Assembly: GCA_010645155.1 (NCBI GenBank)
Contig: CM021318.1
Location: 6,506,059 to 6,570,058, forward strand
Direction of reading: 5' to 3'
DNA: 64,000 nucleotides
DNA from: Tigriopus japonicus
Lineage: Eukaryota; Arthropoda; Copepoda; Harpacticoida; Harpacticidae
Part shown: piece by piece, positions 1 to 12,100 of the stretch
Position numbering within the stretch: the first letter of the stretch is position 1
Layout of the letters: the number at the start of each line of letters is the position of its first letter
Notes under the pieces: generated by a model
The model's input: the letters and a program-made list of their open reading frames with translations, nothing else
Told to the model about the DNA's origin: nothing
Databases searched by the model: none
Translations under genes and position numbers: made by a program

Positions 1-371
1 TATTGCTAGTGGTCACTTTCTCGGAAGAACCGAAAACGTCACTAGGTGACCATGCCTTGGATTTGAATACTTCAACGTGGAACTTTTTTGCCAATACTTT
101 GAATAAGTCATTGGTAGGAAGAAAATAAATTTCAGCTTTTGCATTATCTAGGATTAATCCAATGCATATATGGACAAAAACTAACTTACGGCTTCAAGAA
201 CAAGTTAAAAGAAGTTGGTCTTGATTCACATGTTCGGTCACACTAATTGTCCGCTCAACAGTTGTGATGGCGACATTTTCCTCATAAATTCAACGTATTC
301 CGCCCCGCTTGCCAAATCAGCCAGACTAAAGCTTGCACGCTTTCCAATGATTATAATTGATCTAAGGTCAA
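1..371. repeat. Dispersed repeat, copy 1 (cut by window edge)
   Basis: This stretch is nearly identical, with scattered point differences, to 46508-46880. Both copies keep the same order of landmarks: GTGGTCACTTTCTCGGAAGA near the start, a GGAACTTTTTTGCCAATAC block, then the GTTGTGATGGCGACATTTTC block. The copy at 46.5 kb shows that more of the unit may lie left of position 1. No coding sequence was recognised. Confidence 0.8.
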
Positions 372-846
372 TCAATAGTCTAGGGCTAGGAAAAATTGTT
401 TTTCTGGAGTCGAGCAAAATGTAGTCATTCTTTCTGATTGGGATTTTCGGGGCGGAAAAAATATTTGGTATCTTCTCTTGAAAGCATCTTGATTTGTAAT
501 GGACCTTTGTATAGTTGTTTTATTGCAAACTTGCATTTCTTGATGCTATTGTTGCCAATATTTTATTTACATCGACTTCAAACCGAAGACGGGAGCTTGT
601 GAACAGAGCAAATTGACCTTGTTCATACCTTAAAACCTAGGGGGAACATCACTACTCCTTGCATATTTTTAAGTCTAGGTCCAGGTAATAAAGTATAGGG
701 TTGAACAGATAAATTGGCCAATCCTTATGCTAATGTAGGTCCAAATCCAGTGCTCCAAATCATTTTTCTGTTTCCGTTAGGCTACAAGGTTAAGTCTCTA
801 GAATAAGTTTCGTTTTGAAAATATTGCACTAGCTTCAAATCCAAAC
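372..846. other. No gene seen
   Basis: AT-rich sequence with no open frame that resembles a known protein and no clear terminal repeats. It lies between a dispersed repeat and a mariner-type relic, so it is probably also old repeat or unconstrained DNA. Confidence 0.5.
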
Positions 847-1001
847 ATGGAGCAAGAAAGAGGAACCACCATAATCCAACTTGATCACGCGGGCCACGAG
901 GCCCCTGTCATTGCCAAGCTCTTGATCTATTCCTAAGGACTGTTGGGAGGATTTTCAAGGCCTGAAAGGACCAGAGGAAGACTGGTAAGAAGGCTCATAA
1001 G

Positions 1002-1919
1002 TAGAGCGGCCGAAAATATTTAATTTGAAAGGCCAAATATTTAAATAATATTTAAGAAAAAAACGTCAAAATATCTAAAATAAAATTTAAATTACAACCA
1101 AATATTTAAAAAATATTTAAATTTGCAAAGAATTTGGAGCAATAAATTGGTATTTTTGAAAATTTTAAATTTAAGAATCCAAATATATGATGAAAAATTG
1201 GCAATATCGGAATACAAGCAAACAAATCTTTAGTGCTAAAAAATCATACGGGGCAATGAAAATTGGGTAATCTTGACAGTCCTTAGTTATACCCTACATT
1301 AAACTAATATTTTACTGCTTAAGGTTTGGTTGAATATTAAAACCAGATTTTTGATAATTTTTTTCTTGTTGGTGTCGCGGTTTTCTATTTTAGATTTTTT
1401 TTTATTGGTCGCGGATTTTCTACTACCGTTACAAGGAATGCGATTCCTTGTAATCAAGGATTTCTCCCGACAGCTTTAGTCCGATCCCCAACAGGATTCG
1501 AACCTATGCCGTCTGGGGAAGTACTTACTCTCGGAACTTTTAAGAACGCGCTAGTACGTGTGGCCACTCTGGCTTCCATGAAGCTATTAAAATCTGTTAA
1601 TGTAATTTTTGAGGCCAAGCTGCAAATATTTATTTCCCACTTATATTTTTCATTTTAGTTCGCCTATTCCCCAAAAAAGAGTCGAAATTTCTTTTGAAAA
1701 TTTAAATTTTTTTGACAATGTAGTTTTTGGAAAGGTCAGACTTTTGTCAAAATATCAAAATGTATCCTGTAATCGTTGAGATTGTTGAAATATTTCGATT
1801 AAAAACGAGATATATTTTAATTTTAGAAGAAAAAGCCCAAATATTTAAAACTTGCTCAAAAACCCAAAATATTTAAATTAAATATTTATATATTTAATTA
1901 AATATTTTCGGCCGCTCTA
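1002..1919. mobile_element. Non-autonomous hAT element (918 bp)
   Basis: The terminal inverted repeat starts TAGAGCGGCCGAAAATATTT at 1002, and its reverse complement ends at 1919. The flanks 994-1001 and 1920-1927 are both CTCATAAG, a perfect 8-bp target duplication, as expected for hAT. The interior is AT-rich with no transposase frame, so the element must be moved in trans. It sits inside a mariner-type relic and carries its own SINE-like insertion (about 1388-1590). Confidence 0.9.
1388..1590 (-). repeat. tRNA-derived SINE-like insertion
   Basis: Read on the minus strand, about 1576 down to 1484 looks like a tRNA-Leu/Ser-type head: an A-box-like segment with GAGTGGCC, and a perfect B box GGTTCGAATCC (plus-strand 1494-1504). 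An A-rich stretch follows near 1396-1406. The related hAT copy at 2192-2690 lacks this block while matching on both sides of it, so it behaves as an insertion. The tRNA fold is not intact, so it is not a functional tRNA. Edges are approximate. Confidence 0.55.
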
Positions 1920-2191
1920 CTCATAAGGAAAGAAGTGATAGAAAACGCAATCCCAGGTTGTGGCAGGCCTCAAAATTTTCATCAAGGCCAATCCCAGGAC
2001 CTTGATGACATCATGGCTAAGAGGCAAAGAGCATACAGGTAACAAGTAACTGGGGCGGTGAAAAACGACTTAAATACTTCCTTTTACAAGCTGTGCAAGA
2101 GGCATATCCTCACAGAGAAGATGGAGTCCTAGCTCATGAAAGGGAGGAGACTCTTCTCAAACTTGAAGCCAATCGGTGAAAGAGTGATGGC

Positions 2192-2690
2192 TAGAGCGGC
2201 CGAAATTATTTAAGTAAATATAAAAATATTTAATTTGAATATTTTGCTGTTCCGAGCAGTTTTTTAAATATTTGGGCTTTCTCTTCCAAAACTAAGGGAA
2301 AATTCCTGTTTTTCATTGAATCATTTCAGAAATCTTCATGAAATGATCTTTCCCAAAAAATATTGTTAAAATCTCAGTTTTTGCAATTTTTCAAGACCGT
2401 TGTAAGTGGAATTGTCGAACTAAATTGGTAAAATGTTCAGCGTGGGAAGTAAATAATTGGTCACTTTGTCCTGGCAAATTACATTGATGGATTAGAATCT
2501 CAACTAGAAAACCACACCTCCAATCAAAAGAATATGATTGCAACTCTAAGTTGAATATTCAACCAAATCTTAGGCCATAAAACATAAATCAAATGTAGGG
2601 TATAAATAAAAGCTGTCAAGAAGAACCAATTTTCACTCCTCGGTTTTTATGCAGCTTTATTTCTTGTTCAATCGAGCTGAAAATTGTTGG
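2192..2690. mobile_element. Truncated second copy of the 1002-1919 hAT element, inverted
   Basis: It begins with TAGAGCGGCCGAAATTATTT, the same end as the element at 1002-1919. It follows that element's reverse complement through landmarks such as AAATATTTGGGCTTT, TATTCAACCAAA and ATGTAGGGTATAAA, then fades near 2690 without a second terminal repeat. No target duplication can be shown. It interrupts the mariner-type relic. Confidence 0.65.
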
Positions 2691-2699
2691 CAAGTTTTG

Positions 2700-3330
2700 C
2701 GACATGTGTGTCTACCTTTCATCTCAATTGTCCTCCATTTGTCTTGATACAGTTGGAACATTAAAAACACCTTTTACACGACGTCCACGCTTATGTCATT
2801 CCACCCAGGTCCACAGCAACTTTTATGGCCTTGACAGAATGGTGAGGATCTTGGCAGACCTTGCTCTCCACGGCGCACCAAACAGGGTTGCATCGGAGAA
2901 AAACCCGCCCGGTTTTTTCGGGTGGTTTTTTCTCCGATGCAATACTATGGAAATTTAAGTCGCATAGAGGTGAGCACAATTTTGAGGGACGAATTTAGGG
3001 CCAAAAAGAGAAAAACCCGAAAACCCCCCCAAAAAACCGTCCGGGCGGGTTTTTCGGGATTAATGTCAACCGGGCGGGATTCATACAACCCTGGCCACAA
3101 ACACCAAATTTGAAGGGATTTTGGTCGAGACTTGGCTGCGGCCACTAGTCTACTACCAGAAGTTGGCTACATTTGCTTGGAGCCATTTTTGCGTGGCCTT
3201 TGGGAATATGAGAGGGGCACTGTCCTGTTGGCAGCTTTGTTCATGGATTTGGTGTTGTTACTCATCAGGCGCTCCATGAAGTCCAACATCTGCTTTTTGT
3301 TGATTGGTGATCCATGAGGAGCCCTCTTGA
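2700..3330 (-). pseudogene. Tc1/mariner-type transposase relic, C-terminal part
   Basis: On the minus strand the pieces read KATQKWLQANVANFW, WPQPSLDQNPFKFGV and VWCAVESKVCQDPHHSVKAI. These match the layout of the last third of mariner-family transposases (W-x-P-x-SPDLNP-type block, then a VW-x-x-E-x-KV block). In-frame stops and frame changes are present. A 211-bp element (2883-3093) is inserted between the second and third pieces. It faces the opposite way from the N-terminal relic at 847-2191, so the two are either separate copies or an inversion. Confidence 0.55.
2883..3093. mobile_element. Short hAT-like element (211 bp)
   Basis: It starts CAGGGTTGCATCGGAG and ends CAACCCTG in inverted orientation, with C-rich inner blocks repeated in both directions. 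Positions 2889-2943 form a near-perfect palindrome around TTTTTTCGGG. The flanks GCACCAAA and GCCACAAA agree at 6 of 8 positions, consistent with an aged 8-bp duplication. A 50-bp relative lies at 34492-34541. Confidence 0.6.
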
Positions 3331-4640
3331 TGCTCCTTTAGCTTCAAACCTGTGGATGACCCTGCCCACAATCAAAATGTCAGTCTTCTGATTCCATGTT
3401 TCTCGTTGCTTACGGAAAAAATGTTTAAAATCAAACCGGTAGTCAGTGTTTTCGAGCAGCTGCATTACAAATTCAGCCAGATTCAACAAAGTTTCGCAAA
3501 GTTAACCTCATCGCAATAAAAAGTGCTATTAGGATTCCGCACCCTGTATTTTTCAACCCTCAAACGCTCCACTAATTCAATCCTAAAAACATCCAAAGCT
3601 TCCATAGCAAAGGTTTTTTAGTATGGAGGAGATTTTTGATTTTAATGTCATGTCAAAAAAAGCTCATAATGAAATGTAACAACAATTAAAATCTCCTGAA
3701 TATGCACTTTTTGATCAAATTGCAATGTCAAGGGCATTTCCGAGTTGGGAAATAAGAGGGGCTGCACATTACATGAAAGTGCAGCCACTTTCATTTTTTT
3801 CTAATTTATTTGTATTTTTGCATGATATCTTTTGATTTGCATGGTTTAATGTTTAAGTCAAAATTTGTGCCGTTTTGTTCATTTCATGAAAACTTCTTTC
3901 TTTTATATTTCTGATTGATAAAGACGACATACTTTTTCAAGCAATACTTCTATCTTCATTTTATTTTTCCTAGTTTGGTCGAAAACCATGTTTCGATTGA
4001 GGGTCGTGAAAACTTTTCATGTCACTATTCAAGTGTCAGAAGCTGAATTTGATTGGATTAAGATTTATTGTGAGTCAGGGAGAGATGCAAAATAAGAGCG
4101 TTAAATTTCCAAGAAATTGTAATGTAAATAATAACATTTGAAATCAAAGTAATTGCAATCACTTACTGTTGAGCTAAAGAAATTGGCATTTTTCAATTAA
4201 AAATCACAATTACATTTTCGCCTACGTGAAAATCATTGATTTTAAGCTATTGTCGTTGTGACCTACTCCATTTAAAATTGAATTGGCAAAAAATGTTATC
4301 CCATATCATTAAATGATCCCTCCTTGAATTGATTTCGATCCCTTCCCAAGCAGTCCCATGATTTATAAGGGGAAGATGTCGATCTTTTTAAAATTCGGCG
4401 TTTTTTTCCCTCAACGCCATTCTCATTCTTCCCTGACATTACAGTATCCTAAAGGCTTTACAGTATCCCAAACTCGGTTCAAAATTCCCGCTTTTTTCGG
4501 TTCACAAACAGTTACCGCAAGCGCCAATCGACCTCATGTCAGATCATCCTTATTTCTTTGTCAGCGTCTCATAAATATCTCGAACTCCCTTCAAAAAATT
4601 TTCAACCATTTCTAGTCTTAAAATAACTCAACCAAAGGAT
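3331..4640. other. No gene seen
   Basis: Short open frames exist here but none has recognisable domains, splice-site support or coding-like composition. The left edge may still contain mariner-type relic on the minus strand. Two stretches near 4120-4230 are rich in AATTG/CAATT words, as seen again near 31.3-32.0 kb. Confidence 0.5.
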
Positions 4641-4647
4641 GATCCCA

Positions 4648-5105
4648 TCACGATCTTTGGCCCAATACATAGTCATGACCAAATGTTAACTCGGGCTCGC
4701 GGTAGCGTAGTTGTGTGATGTCTCCCGCCTTTTCAGCCCAAGCCCCGCTTTGGCCGTCGCATCGAGCCTCAATCGCCAACAGAAAGAAAGAAGACATCAC
4801 CAGCGACGAACGAGGTAAGAAATCCCGAAACTGAAAAATAACCTCCAATCCCAAAATTCCGCTCTATGTCAACGATGACGAGTTTTAGCTTTGGGCCTGA
4901 CTTTTTGAACTCGATGGGGTTAGTCGTTCTCGGAACGCGCTCGTGAAAGGACGTGACGGCCATGGCCAAAGTTTTAGAAGGCTCTCTCACTCACCCTGAG
5001 AGTTTGAGAGCGGCCCAAGAGATGCAAACTTAGGATGGCCCGTGTCAAAATCACGCACAACACGGCCAAAAGAATGAAATAGATCATCAGAAAGGCATAA
5101 ACCAT
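4648..5105 (-). CDS. Possible small membrane protein, two exons (unrecognised)
   Basis: I do not recognise this protein. On the minus strand an ATG at 5105 (context CCCCATGG) opens a frame of 37 residues with a strong hydrophobic segment (MIYFILLAVLCVILTRAIL), ending at 4995 before GTGAGT. A good acceptor (GGTTATTTTTCAG) at 4831 leads in the same phase into 60 more residues (exon 4830-4648), including a second hydrophobic stretch (VMSSFFLLAIEA), then a stop. The joined product would be 97 aa with two membrane segments. The open frame also extends upstream of the ATG, so the start may be wrong. It is divergent to USP48, about 1 kb away. Support is splice sites and hydrophobicity only. Confidence 0.28.
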
Positions 5106-6159
5106 GGGGTTTTGGAGGGAAATCGGGTTTATAAAAAGAAAGAGTAGCGACAATAAATTGTTTTGGGAAGAAGGATTGGGGCCTAATGAAACGTCAATGT
5201 CGGGATAGCAAGATTGGTTTGGGGTTTGGGGATGCGTGATTCAAACCAACTTCATCCATTGACTCATTGACTTGTACCTTTTTTAGGTCTTTTTAACGCA
5301 TTTTAATGGCCCTGCCAACGGAAAACAGACTAGTTTGTGATGATTTTGGATCATTTCCATTTCGGGTTTTTTTTAGTGGCTAAAATATGGTGGGTTATTT
5401 CCGTAAATTCATGGATATGAACGTTACTTTCTACTCATGGGTTTTAGATGGTTGGATCTTGGAATTTTCCACCATTTGGACATTTCGCCGAAGGTTTTCG
5501 CAATCTTTGCGCTTAACATTTGATCATTGTAATGTTTTTCGTTTTTTTTACGTGTTTTTTGCAATTGGTACTCATTGTAACATGCAAACACGAAAAAACC
5601 CGCGAAACGATCTAATAATACTAATGATATTTATTTGTATTGACGGTGGTAAACTGATGAATTTTATAGATTAAAACAAAAAATAAGCGAATAAAACAAA
5701 TGATTTTGAGTTTTTGTCATTTTTGCTTTTTCATGAACCCTTTAAGTGTCACAATTTTCGTAAACTTTTTTGGCTTCATTCACCAACATAAATTTTATAA
5801 CATCGCGGAATGAACTACCTCACTTCGCGAAGTAACACCTTTTTCCTTTTAATTCTTGGTTTTCAATTTATTTCTATTTTTGCTTTGTAGTTGACATACA
5901 TATAATTTAAAAAAAACCAAGGTGATGTCTGTCTTTCATCTTTTTCTTAATGCTATATCAAAATACTTGAGTACCTTATTGCATTGAATAATATTTCCGA
6001 AAAGTTCACCAAAAGATGTAGTAAGAATTTGACTCAGTATATCTAGCATGAATTGTTACAACATTGACACAGAAGATTTGAAACTACGGCTAAGAAGAAA
6101 TCTTCTTTTGCTCAGATACAAGGACATGCCTGTGCGTCAAAGTTTATTGACCTGACCCA
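5106..6159. other. Upstream region of USP48; no gene seen
   Basis: AT-rich sequence with no recognisable coding. It should contain the USP48 promoter and 5' UTR, but no TATA box or initiator stands out enough to place a start site. A clustered run of TTTTTCG/CGTTTTT words lies near 5500-5600. Confidence 0.5.
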
Positions 6160-9100
6160 ATGAAACGCGAGAATCCGGCGGCCAATCATGGCCCAACCCC
6201 CGCCCATGCCGCCACGCCCACCTCGCCCAGTCTAAGCGGGATGAGCGCCCTCCAACGACGCGATTTCTTGGAGAAACGTGCGTGGGAATGGATTGAGGCT
6301 GTCGAGGATGTCAATCGAGATATTAGTGAAGAAGAGGTCCAATTGGCGTATCGTCTTCACTTTCCCTTACATTTGCCTTTGCGGGAAAAGTGCAAGAAGA
6401 ATTGCAAATACAATCCCAGGTGTTATGTGGGTAAGTTTTCGAGATGCCATGACCAAGAAGCACTGAATTTCTGGAGTGGGAGGCTATCGGTGAGAAATAT
6501 AATTTCCAGAAGGATTAATTAAATTGCGTTCTTCTGCACACGATACCTGGCTTGCATTCATTAGAAGATGTATTTCAATTTTTAGCTCAATCGAATGCCG
6601 GAGTAAAAAGTTATGCCTTCTCAAACTTAGGTACTGAAGAGAGCATAGAATGAATGAGTTCGCCCTTTTGTGGGAAAACATAAACCAGAAAAGGGCTAAT
6701 TTTTTCATTCTTGGTAGGATTTGCACTGAACTTTGAGTGAGCATAACTTTTGACTCCGATGTTCGATTGAGCTGAAAATTGAAATACGTATTCAAGTCAA
6801 CATAAACAAGGTCACATTTGCAGAAGAGCATAATTGATTTGTTCCTGCTGGAATTCATGATTCTTTTCGTTAGCCTCTCAGTCCAGTAAATTCAGTGGTT
6901 CTTGCCATGACAAATGATTCGTGATTGAAAGAATTCTGTCCAATCTTGGATCCAAAAACTTATAGAAGTTTTAGAAGATATATAGAATAAAAATACAAGC
7001 AGTAACATTTTTAATTTATAAAAACACCCTTCCTTATCCGTTGATAAAATAGCAATGAATATCAAACAAGTGGTTTATGTTTTTAGACAATGATATGATA
7101 TATTTCGGGATTTTGGGTGGAATATTAGCAAGATTCGTTGATATTCAATTTATGATTATCAATCACGAAATTGCTTCCTATATCTTAGAATTGCTTCGAT
7201 TTCGGCTTTGGATTTTTTGTTATTATTTCGGTTAAGGATCATTTCGTTTCATTAATTTGAAGTAAAAAGACAAAGATTAGAGCATTGAAAAACGACGAAA
7301 ACCTTACTACTGGATACTTATATCTAGTGTAGAGAAATTCAATCAATGCTTCAAAATTGGTCACTAGATGGAGGCAAAAACAAGGACAAAATCTCTTGAC
7401 TTTACAGCTATCCTCATCTAGAACTTACTGACAAAATTGCTACCTAGATCTTAGAATGGCTTTGAGTTCTATGCTGTTCAAAAATCAAAGTCATGATAAG
7501 TGATCATAAATTAAGGCCCAAGATTTTTGCCGAAACACCATCTTATTCTATTACAATTCTGTCACTTACTCTCTTACACGAAGAAAGCTTGCTTGCTCTG
7601 GTGGAGAGTTGTTCATTTTGAGAACAAGAGAGGGCTCTCAATTGGTCTATGGTATTTTTTTGGAAGAATGCAATTATAATTTTTGGAATGGCCTTCTCTT
7701 TCAAACAGGATTGGGTGAACAGAAATGGTTGGACTCGGACGACAGTGAGGATGACGATGAAGATGAAGACGACGAAACGGATATTGCCTTGGAGCGTCGA
7801 GCCAATAGTTTTCCCGCTGGTTTGCTCAACTTGGGCAACACGTGTTACGTGAACTCGTTCCTTCAGATTTGGTTCCACAATGTCAACTTTCGACAAGCTT
7901 TGTATGAATGGGATCCCGCTCAAGATGAGGAAGAAGGCGAGAACGAAACGCTTTTGGAGGCTGAAAACTACAAACCCCGCGGGAAAGTGGCCAGTCTGCA
8001 AGCCTTATTCGCCATGATGGAGTTCACCAATCGAAGGTAATGAATGGACAGAAATAGGTTGTTATCTGCGGGCAAAAATGTGTTCAAGCGAGCATATAAG
8101 AATATTGTCCCACTACAGCCAAACGGCTGTAGAGGGTTTAGAGGGTTGTAATTATTATTTCAAGAAATGTCTTCTGAGCTCGAGTACTCTTTCTTATTCC
8201 AGTTTTGACTTTATTCAAAAACGAGACAGGCGTTATTTTTAAATATGTTGAAGTTGAAAAGGTAATCGATATTTTAACTAAGGTCAATATTATCCTGGAA
8301 AGGGCTTTTTCGCGAGAGATTCAATGGTTTCATGTTTTGCAGAATTTAATCTCATTTTAATTCATTTGAGGAAGATTTGTAATTGCTTATTCCGGGTTTT
8401 ATGAAACACAGTAAACTACACATTTTTCTTCTTTTTGAAGATCTGCTTTGTGTTTCATGCTTACATCAAAATTTAACAAATTTGAAGAAAAAATGCTTAC
8501 GATTTTCGATCCAAAAATACGTTTCAATTTAGTTTTTCTTTGGAAATTTGAAGAAATCGAAGTTAACAGCAATGGAAAATACTCAAAATACAAATATTTT
8601 CGCACTCAATTTTCTAGAAAGATTTATTACAGAAAATTCAAATCGAAAGATTTCAGTTTAAACGTATATCCAAAAGAGAACTGACGAATTAATATGCTTA
8701 TAAACTTGTTGAAAGAGCTTTTCCATTTGGTTTTCTTTCGTTTTTTAGGGCTGTGGATCCCAATGATTTTATCACGAAGCTTGGTTTGGATCCTCAAGTG
8801 CAGCAAGACGCCCAAGAGTTCTCGAAATTGTTCATCTCCTTATTAGAATCCAGTCTGAGCAATCAAAAGAGTCCAAATGTGCGCTCGTTGATTCAAACCC
8901 AATTTCGCGGTGAATACGCTTACGTGACCAAATGTATGGCTTGTAAACGCGAAAGTTCACGGCCATCTTTCTTCTACGAACTGGATCTCACCTTACAAGT
9001 ATGACAATAAGTGTTTGATTGCATAATATCCCTATTTTATTTTACCTTGACTTTTAATCAATAGGGCAATAAGACCTTGAAGGATTGCTTGGAGGACTTC

Positions 9101-12100
9101 ACCAAGAAGGAGAAGCTTCAAGGTGACAATCAGTACTTTTGCGAGAACTGCAATGCCAAAAAAGATGCAACCCGTTGCGTCCGTATCTCCCAAGTGCCAA
9201 CAGTATTAAACCTTCAACTTAACCGATTCATTTTTGACATGTAAGTGTACAAACAGGGTTGGTTTAATCCCACATAAGTTACCGTTTTTTGTCCATTTTT
9301 TAGGCAAACGGGTCAGAAGAAGAAGCTGAACTCCGTTGTTCGATTCCCAGAACAATTGGACATGTCCGAGTACCTTAGAAAACCACCTGGAACCCAAGTC
9401 TACACGCTCACTGGTGTTCTCATGCATGTTGGAGCGGAAGCCAATCATGGTCACTATATAGCTCATATTCAGGTGAGATGAGTAGAACCTTTAGTTTGGA
9501 ACCTTTTTGAATTCAATGCCATCCTTAATCTTTATGAATATACTTTTTTCTTTGCGGTTGACCTTTTACTGTTTTAAAGATGGGAGGACATTGAGACCCT
9601 TACCTAGAGACTGGCCATTGTAGGCTAACACACAGTGCTGATGGTTCATGGTGATGATAGGTCAAGACATAGCATCTGCATTCAGCTGATTCTGACGAAG
9701 TTCAATAACAAACCAGAGTACTTCTTTTTTATCTATTAAGTTGTCAGTCATCTGATTGTGGGACATTGATTGGTGCTTGTTGAAGCTTCACACTATTTAA
9801 AATTCACTTTTTCCATAACAGGCATAAATTTTAAACACACTTGTTGTAGGCTTGAAAATTTTCACCAACCAAACTGTGCTATCAATTGAGTTAATTAGAT
9901 TAGATGGAGTGTGGCAAACTCCATGACTCATATGAGTATGTACTCTAGTCAAATATAGTCAGTCTACTGCCATCTCTTGACACACTTATACCTGGGGACC
10001 TTGTGTCTGCAATACTGGTGACCCCCGACATAGCTGGCTCAGAGGAGAGCCGGCCACCTTATCAGCCTTCGTTGCCGCTCATTGACCTTTGTCGCCACTT
10101 GTTGCCTTTGTTGCCATCATCCAGTTGTGGCAGTTGTCGTGACCTTTTGTGGCGGTTTGTCAGGACCTTATGGGTGGTTGTCCTGACCTTTTGTGGCGGT
10201 TTGTCAGGACCTTATGGGTGGTTGTCCTGACCTTTTGTGGCGGTTTGTCAGGACCTTATGGGTGGTTGCTTCGGCCCTTATAGGGAGTTGTTCTGGACCT
10301 ATCTTGTCCAGCCCGTTCCCGTGTTTCCAGCCCGTTCCCATGTCTTCTGCTCAATGCAAGGTCTGTCAGAGGGATTTTTTGAAAAGAAAAGGTTTCCTTT
10401 AATCATGAACTTACACTTCCCCCATGTTGGAAGATGTCAAAGATACTTGTTGGTTGGGCATTAAAAGATTTTGCTGGCTAGACTCTATATGATGATCTCA
10501 AGGTGAACGTTCATTTCGTTTTGGAAGACTTTCATACGCAGCTGTCCGAATATGATTTAAAGAAAGCTTACTCTTAACTTTTGACAAAAAATTTGGCAAA
10601 ATCATTAAATGAACATGGAAGTTTTGCAAGATTTTGCTATTTATTAATGTCATCAATGCAGCAGGATATGAGAATACTAAATAAAGATATATCTTGCTTT
10701 ATGAATTCTTAAGTCACTGGCCAAAAAGTACATTCAGTTTCTAGCTTTGATCTCATCTTTAGGAACATGAGCTACATGTTAGGTGGTTATGGAATGGGCA
10801 ATAATAATCTTATATCCAGCTTTCGAGGTTTATAAAACACAAATTGACCTCTCCACCTAACTTTCCACATGTTTGAGACAGTCTCCCAAGCTCTCTCTAG
10901 CATAATATGCAAGCTTTACACTCTAAAAAGCTCCTTTTCTCGTAATACGTTTTCATAACTGGGCAAAATTTCCTACCTAATCTAGGGCCAAGCGCAAAGA
11001 ATAAAGGATGATCATCAGTGATCACGCACCCTGGTTCAAGCATCCCATTTTGTTACCAGAGCCAAAAGTTCCGTACATTTCACAATCACCTAAAACCGTA
11101 TCATTCCTTTATTGTTAGGATGCCTGCTCTGGTCAGTGGTACAAGTTCTCTGACGCTTTAGTGGGCCGAATTTGGGGCAAGAACCCGAAACTCGGTCACG
11201 AAAGTGATCCTTTGATGATGAACGGAGGTTCCCCATCCAACGGAAAACGAGGTCCCAAAGGCAACAACGGCAAAGGCCTTCAAAGCTCAAATAACGCCTA
11301 CATGTTGGTCTACACAGAGCAAAATGCCTTAATCAAGATCCGTGCCAAAGAACAAGAGGAACAGATCAAGAAAAACTTGGTCCAAAATCGAGCTCTCAGA
11401 GCCATTCAAAAGAAGAATCAAATCTTCCGTCGAAAATTGCGAGAAGAGAAGCGATTGAAACGAGAAGAGAAATGGCGGAGATTGGAGGATGCCGTGAATG
11501 GTGAGGAAGAAATGGTGGAAGAAGAAGAAGAAGAAGAACAGGATGATGAAGATGAAGAAGAGAGCTCTTCCGAAGACCTCTCATCACCGTCTGAGGATGA
11601 GATTGACGACGATTTGCAATCGGGCCTCACTGATTACACCTATGTCAATGGTCTAGTCTACCCTTCGAATTTTCCCATCTATTTAAGAGCTTATATCGAG
11701 CAAGATCGGCGAATGTTGGATGAGGAAATTGAGGAATCCGCACTTTGCAAGGTACGAAAAAACGACCTTTTCCTCTTTTATTCTTATTCGTAGTTAAGTG
11801 TTGGTCTCTTTTTTTGCTTTCTAGCAAGAGCAACATGAAGAACGAATGTCCATCAGACATAATCTGCGAGACATTTGCGAACAGATGCCTTACCATGAAA
11901 CCGAGGACGAAACGGGGACGGATTTCGAGTTCATTCCCACGGAATGGCTCATGCGATATCTGGAGAGTCCCCTTTTGGCCGCTGATGAACCCATTGAGAC
12001 TTTGGATTACTTGTGCATGCATGGCAAACTCAGTCTCGATAAGATCTTTGAAGTCAAAGTGATCAACGCCGAAGTGGTAAGTGAAAGTTTAGTCAAGAAC

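Larger units (their letters stand above)
847..2191 (+). pseudogene. Tc1/mariner-type transposase relic, N-terminal part
   Basis: From ATG 847 the frame reads MEQERGTTIIQLDHAGHEAP, then VIAKLL, and runs into a stop. After the 918-bp hAT insertion at 1002-1919 it resumes as a degenerate frame with pieces such as AVKNDL and HILTEKM. This order (helix-turn-helix opening, then an A-x-K-x-DL and LLT-type segment) is that of the N-terminal half of mariner-family transposases. Stops and frame breaks show it is dead. The right end is cut by a second hAT-family end at 2192. Family assignment is from memory of the pattern and is moderate. Confidence 0.5.

Noticed and set aside
1484..1580. Functional tRNA-Leu or tRNA-Ser gene on the minus strand
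   Set aside because: The A and B boxes are recognisable, but acceptor and anticodon stems do not pair, so it is scored as a SINE-like insertion.
7590..7650. Similarity of GAGTTGTTCATTTTGAGAAC in USP48 intron 1 to a block near 50588
   Set aside because: The shared block is only about 40 bp with differences. No ends, copy structure or function could be derived.
10003..10464. Overlapping open frames of 69-75 codons in USP48 intron 5
   Set aside because: They are open only because the 44-bp tandem repeat lacks stops in several frames. They show no domain and lie within a confirmed intron.
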